From Candidatus Omnitrophota bacterium (lineage in GTDB: Bacteria; Omnitrophota; Gorgyraeia; 2-01-FULL-45-10), in NCBI GenBank assembly GCA_026387115.1, contig JAPLMI010000196.1:1-9831 (forward strand): a stretch of DNA of 9,831 bases, in the 5' to 3' direction. Shown here piece after piece: positions 6,976 through 9,831 of this stretch (position 1 is its first letter; each line of letters starts with the position of its first letter). The translations under genes were made by a program, and so were the position numbers. A model generated the notes under the pieces. That model made no database searches and was not told where the DNA came from. It worked only from the letters and a program-made list of their open reading frames with translations.

Positions 6976-8410
6976 CCTGGAGAAGATCGACGATTACAGG
7001 TGGCGCATACCGAAGAGCTGTAAGGCCGGGATGCGCGTCGACGGCGTGGTCTACGCCGACGAACGGATGATCGAGGATATCCGCTCCGACAAGGCGGCCG
7101 AACAGGTCGCGAACGTCGCGTTCCTTCCGGGTATCGTAAAATATTCGCTCGCCATGCCGGATATTCACTGGGGCTATGGGGCTCCTATCGGCGGGGTAGG
7201 CGCATTTGATATCGAAGAAGGAGGAATAGTATCTCCTGGATTTTGTGGCTATGACATAAATTGCGGGATACGGCTTGTAAAGACTAATTTAAAAGAAGAC
7301 GATGTTAAGCCGAAACTGAAAGATCTGGTATACGGCCTTTACAATGACATTCCGGCAGGCGTCGGATCGAAGGGCGATATTAAGGTAAGCGCCTCCGAAG
7401 AGCGGAAGCTCCTCGTCGAAGGATCGAAGTGGGTAGTCGACCACGGCTACGGCCGGGCCGAAGACCTCGAATATACCGAAGAGCGCGGCGCGGTGAAAGG
7501 CGCGGACCCCGACAAAGTCTCGCCGAGGGCCTACGAGCGCGGAAAGAACCAATCCGGCACACTCGGCTCGGGCAATCATTTCCTGGAAATCCAGACGATA
7601 GACGAAATTTTTGATGAGGAGATCGCCGGGACATTCGGCCTCGAAAAGGGCCAGGTAACGCTGATGATCCATTCCGGTTCGCGCGGCCTGGGCTATCAGG
7701 TCTGTGACGAGTATTCAAAAGATTTTATCCGCTGCCTCTCGAAATATAATATAAACGTTCCGGATAGACAGCTTGCTTGTGCCCCCGTAAATTCAGACGA
7801 AGGGAAAGCATATCTGGGCGCGATGCGTTGCGCCGCGAACTACGCCTGGGCGAACCGCCAATGCCTCATGCATCTGGCAAGGCTCGTCTTCGAAAAGGTT
7901 CTTCACATGGGGCCGAAAGACCTGGGGATGGATTTGATCTATGATGTCGCGCACAATATAGTAAAAATCGAGAAATATAATATCAATGGAAAAGAAAAGA
8001 TGCTCTGCGTCCACAGAAAGGGCGCTACGAGAGCATTTCCTCCGGGACATCCGGAATTGCCCGATAAATACAAGAAGACCGGACAGCCCGTTATAATTCC
8101 CGGCGACATGGGAAGGAACTCGTATCTTTTAGTCGGCACAAAGAAGGCCGAAGAGACGTTCTACTCCACAGCTCACGGCGCCGGAAGACGTCTGTCGCGC
8201 TCAGCCGCCATACAGGCCGGCCGCGGAAGATCTATATCGCGCGAATTGGAAAATAGAGGTATAATAGTGATGTCCAGCGGCAGGGAGACCCTTGCCGAAG
8301 AGATGCCTGAGGCGTACAAAGATGTGAACGAGGTTGTGAGCGTAGTCCACGGCGCGGGTATATCGAAGAAGGTGTGCAAAATGCGTCCGATGGGCGTAAT
8401 CAAGGGGTGA
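6968..8410 (+). CDS. rtcB: RNA-splicing ligase RtcB (3'-phosphate/5'-OH RNA ligase)
   Basis: The product has 480 residues, close to the archaeal-type RtcB length. RtcB joins 2',3'-cyclic phosphate or 3'-phosphate RNA ends to 5'-OH ends using GTP and Mn2+, in RNA repair or tRNA splicing. All key residues are present: AMPDIHWGYGAPIGG at 62-76, GYDINCG with metal ligands Asp 96 and Cys 99, SGTLGSGNHFLEI with His 204, IHSGSRGLGYQV with His 235, DVAHNIVKIE with His 329, VHRKGATRAFPPG at 348-360, PGDMGRNSYLLVG, and the guanylylated His 403 in STAHGAGR. The numbering runs close to that of Pyrococcus horikoshii RtcB. The start is set at ATG 6968, overlapping archease by 8 bases, with GGTAGAG ten bases upstream; an adjacent in-frame TTG at 6965 is a less likely start. 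Some conserved blocks (about 7200-7330 and 7940-8110) use more A/T-ending codons than the stretch between them. Confidence 0.97.
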   Translation: MYNLEKIDDYRWRIPKSCKAGMRVDGVVYADERMIEDIRSDKAAEQVANVAFLPGIVKYSLAMPDIHWGYGAPIGGVGAFDIEEGGIVSPGFCGYDINCGIRLVKTNLKEDDVKPKLKDLVYGLYNDIPAGVGSKGDIKVSASEERKLLVEGSKWVVDHGYGRAEDLEYTEERGAVKGADPDKVSPRAYERGKNQSGTLGSGNHFLEIQTIDEIFDEEIAGTFGLEKGQVTLMIHSGSRGLGYQVCDEYSKDFIRCLSKYNINVPDRQLACAPVNSDEGKAYLGAMRCAANYAWANRQCLMHLARLVFEKVLHMGPKDLGMDLIYDVAHNIVKIEKYNINGKEKMLCVHRKGATRAFPPGHPELPDKYKKTGQPVIIPGDMGRNSYLLVGTKKAEETFYSTAHGAGRRLSRSAAIQAGRGRSISRELENRGIIVMSSGRETLAEEMPEAYKDVNEVVSVVHGAGISKKVCKMRPMGVIKG

Positions 8411-8413
8411 CAA

Positions 8414-9831
8414 ATGCTAGACCTGAAATTCATAAGAGAGAATAAAGATAAAGTAAAGGAAGCTCTAAAGAACCGAAATCTTAAGCTAGACATAGATGAG
8501 CTTATTAGGATTGACGAAGAGCGAAGAAAGCTATTGGTAGAGGTCGAAACGCTTAAGGCTGAGAGGAACAAGGCAAACGATGAAATAGCCGGCCTTATGA
8601 AGGAGAAGAAGAACCCGAAAGAGATTATAGCCAAAATGAAGGTCGTTTCCCAAAAAATAGCCGATTTTGACAAAAAAGTGGGTGAAATTGACCAAAAAAT
8701 AGCCGATTTTGTATATATAATCCCAAATATACCCGATAAATCGGTACCTGTAGGTGGGCCGGAATCGAACAAAATAGTGCGTTCCTGGGGTAAAACGCCC
8801 ACTCTTGACTTCAATCCGAAGAACCATATTGAGCTTGCGGAAGGCCTTGGGATAATAAGCTTCGGCCTGGCGTCCAAGATCACCGGCTCGAACTTCGTTC
8901 TTTATATGGGGTTGGGCGCGCGGCTCGAAAGAGGGCTCATCAATTTCATGCTCGACCTTCATACCAAAAAGCACGGTTACAAGGAGGTATTTCCTCCATT
9001 CCTGGTAAACAGGCGGAGCATGACAGGGACGGGACAGCTTCCCAATCTTGAGGAAGAGATGTACCGGTTGAAAGACGATGACCTCTTCCTGATCCCGACA
9101 GCCGAAGTCCCTGTTACAAATATTCATGCCAATGACACTATTGAAGAAGACCGCCTTCCTATATATTACACGGCATATACGGCATGTTTCAGGAGGGAGG
9201 CGGGCTCTTACGGCAAAGATACGAAGGGCCTCATCAGGGTCCATCAGTTCGACAAGGTCGAGCTCGTCAAGTTCGTAAAACCCGAGACCTCGCCCGAGGA
9301 ACACGAGAAACTCCTGAAGGACGCGGAAGAGGTCCTCCAGCTTCTCGACCTTCCGTACCGCGTCATCCTTCTTGCGACAGGCGACATATCGTTCGCCGCC
9401 GCGAAATGTTACGACATCGAGCTTTACGCGGCCGGCACGGACGCGTATCTCGAAGTGTCGAGCTGTTCGAACTTCACCGACTTCCAGGCCCGCCGCGCGA
9501 GCATCAAATTCAAACGAACGGACGAACGGACGAACAAAAGAACTACCGAATACGTCCACACGCTGAACGGCTCCGGAGTCGCGCTGGCGCGGCTCGTCGT
9601 CGCCATACTCGAACTTGTAATGGCCATATTAGCCGTGCCGGTCGCCGTCGGGATATCATTCGCGTTTTATAACAACATCATCCTGATAAAGGAGCTTGCC
9701 GGCTCCCTGAAATATTTCCTGTGGGGCATTGGAAGCTATGTGATTCTCCACCTCTTATTTTACAGGCCGACATACCTGTATGTGCTGGGCCACGAGGCCG
9801 TGCACGCGGGGATCTCATGGATATTCGGCGG
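8414..9831 (+). CDS. serS: seryl-tRNA synthetase fused in frame to a membrane metalloprotease-like segment (3' partial)
   Basis: Residues 1-400 are a class II seryl-tRNA synthetase, charging tRNA-Ser in the cytosol: N-terminal antiparallel coiled-coil arm (about 30-100), motif 1 region GYKEVFPPFLVN near 188-199, TAEVPVTN at 229-236, motif 2 CFRREAGSYGKDTKGLIRVHQF at 258-279, SSCSNFTDFQARRA at 349-362, and motif 3 VHTLNGSGVALARLVVAILE at 381-400 with the invariant Arg kept. Bacterial family members then continue with about 25-30 residues (N-Y-Q ... PEVLRPYM) and stop. Here the frame instead runs directly into hydrophobic, unrelated sequence and is still open at the window edge (472 full codons visible). 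Start: ATG 3 bases after the rtcB stop, with AAGGGG in the rtcB end as ribosome site. The 5' third uses visibly more A/T-rich codons than the catalytic part. The SerRS identity is certain; whether the fused product is real is not. Confidence 0.9.
   Translation, partial: MLDLKFIRENKDKVKEALKNRNLKLDIDELIRIDEERRKLLVEVETLKAERNKANDEIAGLMKEKKNPKEIIAKMKVVSQKIADFDKKVGEIDQKIADFVYIIPNIPDKSVPVGGPESNKIVRSWGKTPTLDFNPKNHIELAEGLGIISFGLASKITGSNFVLYMGLGARLERGLINFMLDLHTKKHGYKEVFPPFLVNRRSMTGTGQLPNLEEEMYRLKDDDLFLIPTAEVPVTNIHANDTIEEDRLPIYYTAYTACFRREAGSYGKDTKGLIRVHQFDKVELVKFVKPETSPEEHEKLLKDAEEVLQLLDLPYRVILLATGDISFAAAKCYDIELYAAGTDAYLEVSSCSNFTDFQARRASIKFKRTDERTNKRTTEYVHTLNGSGVALARLVVAILELVMAILAVPVAVGISFAFYNNIILIKELAGSLKYFLWGIGSYVILHLLFYRPTYLYVLGHEAVHAGISWIFG
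8651..8713 (+). repeat. three 21-bp tandem units encoding coiled-coil heptads in SerRS
   Basis: Three consecutive 21-base units (8651, 8672, 8693) encode QKIADFD, KKVGEID and QKIADFV. Units 1 and 3 share an exact 20-base stretch (8650-8669 and 8692-8711); unit 2 keeps the leading A-run and the GA-ATTGA end. They fall in the second helix of the tRNA-binding coiled-coil arm, one unit per heptad, so copy changes would lengthen the arm in register. Confidence 0.8.
9514..9537 (+). repeat. 8-bp tandem repeat (ACGAACGG) inside the SerRS catalytic domain
   Basis: ACGAACGG occurs at 9514-9521 and again at 9522-9529, then ACGAACAA at 9530-9537, with two further decayed units possible up to about 9553. 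It encodes the hydrophilic KRTDERTNKRTTE segment between ARRASIKF and VHTLNG, which is about four residues longer than in Bacillus subtilis SerRS as I recall it. Because the unit is 8 bases, loss or gain of one copy would shift the reading frame. Confidence 0.8.
9614..9831 (+). other. membrane segment with GHEAVHA zinc-protease motif (M50/site-2-protease-like), in frame with serS
   Basis: Counting in the serS frame, hydrophobic segments lie at about 401-418 and 433-449, and a third begins near 452. The third contains GHEAVHAG, an HExxH zinc-binding motif (His 460, Glu 461, His 464), followed by ISWIFGG. The combination of an HExxH inside a membrane helix with a following F-G-G resembles M50 metalloproteases (H-E-x-x-H-A ... 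F-G). The downstream Asp-containing motif that would confirm the family is outside the window. A possible independent start is ATG 9620 (MAILAVPVAVG...), which overlaps an out-of-frame TAA (TAATG, 9618-9622), but no ribosome site stands before it. Confidence 0.6.

Noticed and set aside
8531..9559. 342-residue open frame on the minus strand opposite serS, with a second of 236 residues at 8173-8883
   Set aside because: Both lie opposite conserved rtcB and serS coding sequence. The repeated KIGYFL-type peptides they contain are only the complement of the 21-bp heptad repeat. No family resemblance and no ribosome site.
9618..9622. TAATG, a typical stop-start overlap at the serS fusion point
   Set aside because: The TAA is in a different frame from serS, whose frame is supported by motif 3 up to E400. 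A single shift would give only Glu-Asn-Leu-stop and would still not supply the missing tail, so it does not explain the fusion as a simple frameshift.

Overview
The window looks like a chromosomal fragment of an uncultured Gram-negative-type bacterium, most likely Candidatus Omnitrophota (Omnitrophica). The strongest pointer is the long secreted protein at 3187-6027. Its N-terminal part (HIQDAHCDYNAQ, LEGGAGSY, AEFFAINNP, YGIEDEGLY, VTGGFHSANL) matches a protein type I associate with that phylum from memory, not from a search. All supported genes are on the + strand, packed closely, with overlapping or nearly abutting ends.

Layout. (1) 1-3090: the 3' end of a YbhF-type ABC ATPase followed by two paralogous ABC-2 permeases (YbhS/YbhR-like) with overlapping ends, forming one export operon whose upstream genes lie outside the window. 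(2) 3187-6502: a large signal-peptide protein of unknown function and a small secreted FecR-domain protein 13 bases behind it, with a candidate sigma70-type promoter in front of the pair. (3) 6559-8410: archease and the RNA ligase RtcB, overlapping by 8 bases, an RNA repair/tRNA-splicing type module. (4) 8414 to the window end: seryl-tRNA synthetase, three bases behind rtcB.

The most unusual object is the last gene. The reading frame is a normal SerRS through class II motif 3 (GSGVALAR...VAILE, about residue 400). The conserved bacterial SerRS tail and a stop codon are missing. The frame instead runs without interruption into a multi-pass membrane segment with a GHEAVHA zinc-protease (HExxH, M50/site-2-protease-like) motif, and is still open at the window edge. 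This is either a real synthetase-membrane protease fusion, a deletion joining two genes, or an assembly chimera; the window alone cannot decide. The same gene carries two short tandem repeats: 21-bp units that build heptads of the coiled-coil arm, and 8-bp units between the catalytic motifs that could shift the frame if copy number changed.

Other points of note are a Walker A lysine replaced by glutamine in the ABC ATPase at the window edge, a FecR domain that ends where the family normally continues, and an archease start without a visible Shine-Dalgarno site behind a 7-bp inverted repeat. I see no tRNA, rRNA, CRISPR array, insertion sequence or transposase. No stretch longer than 100 bases lacks a gene.
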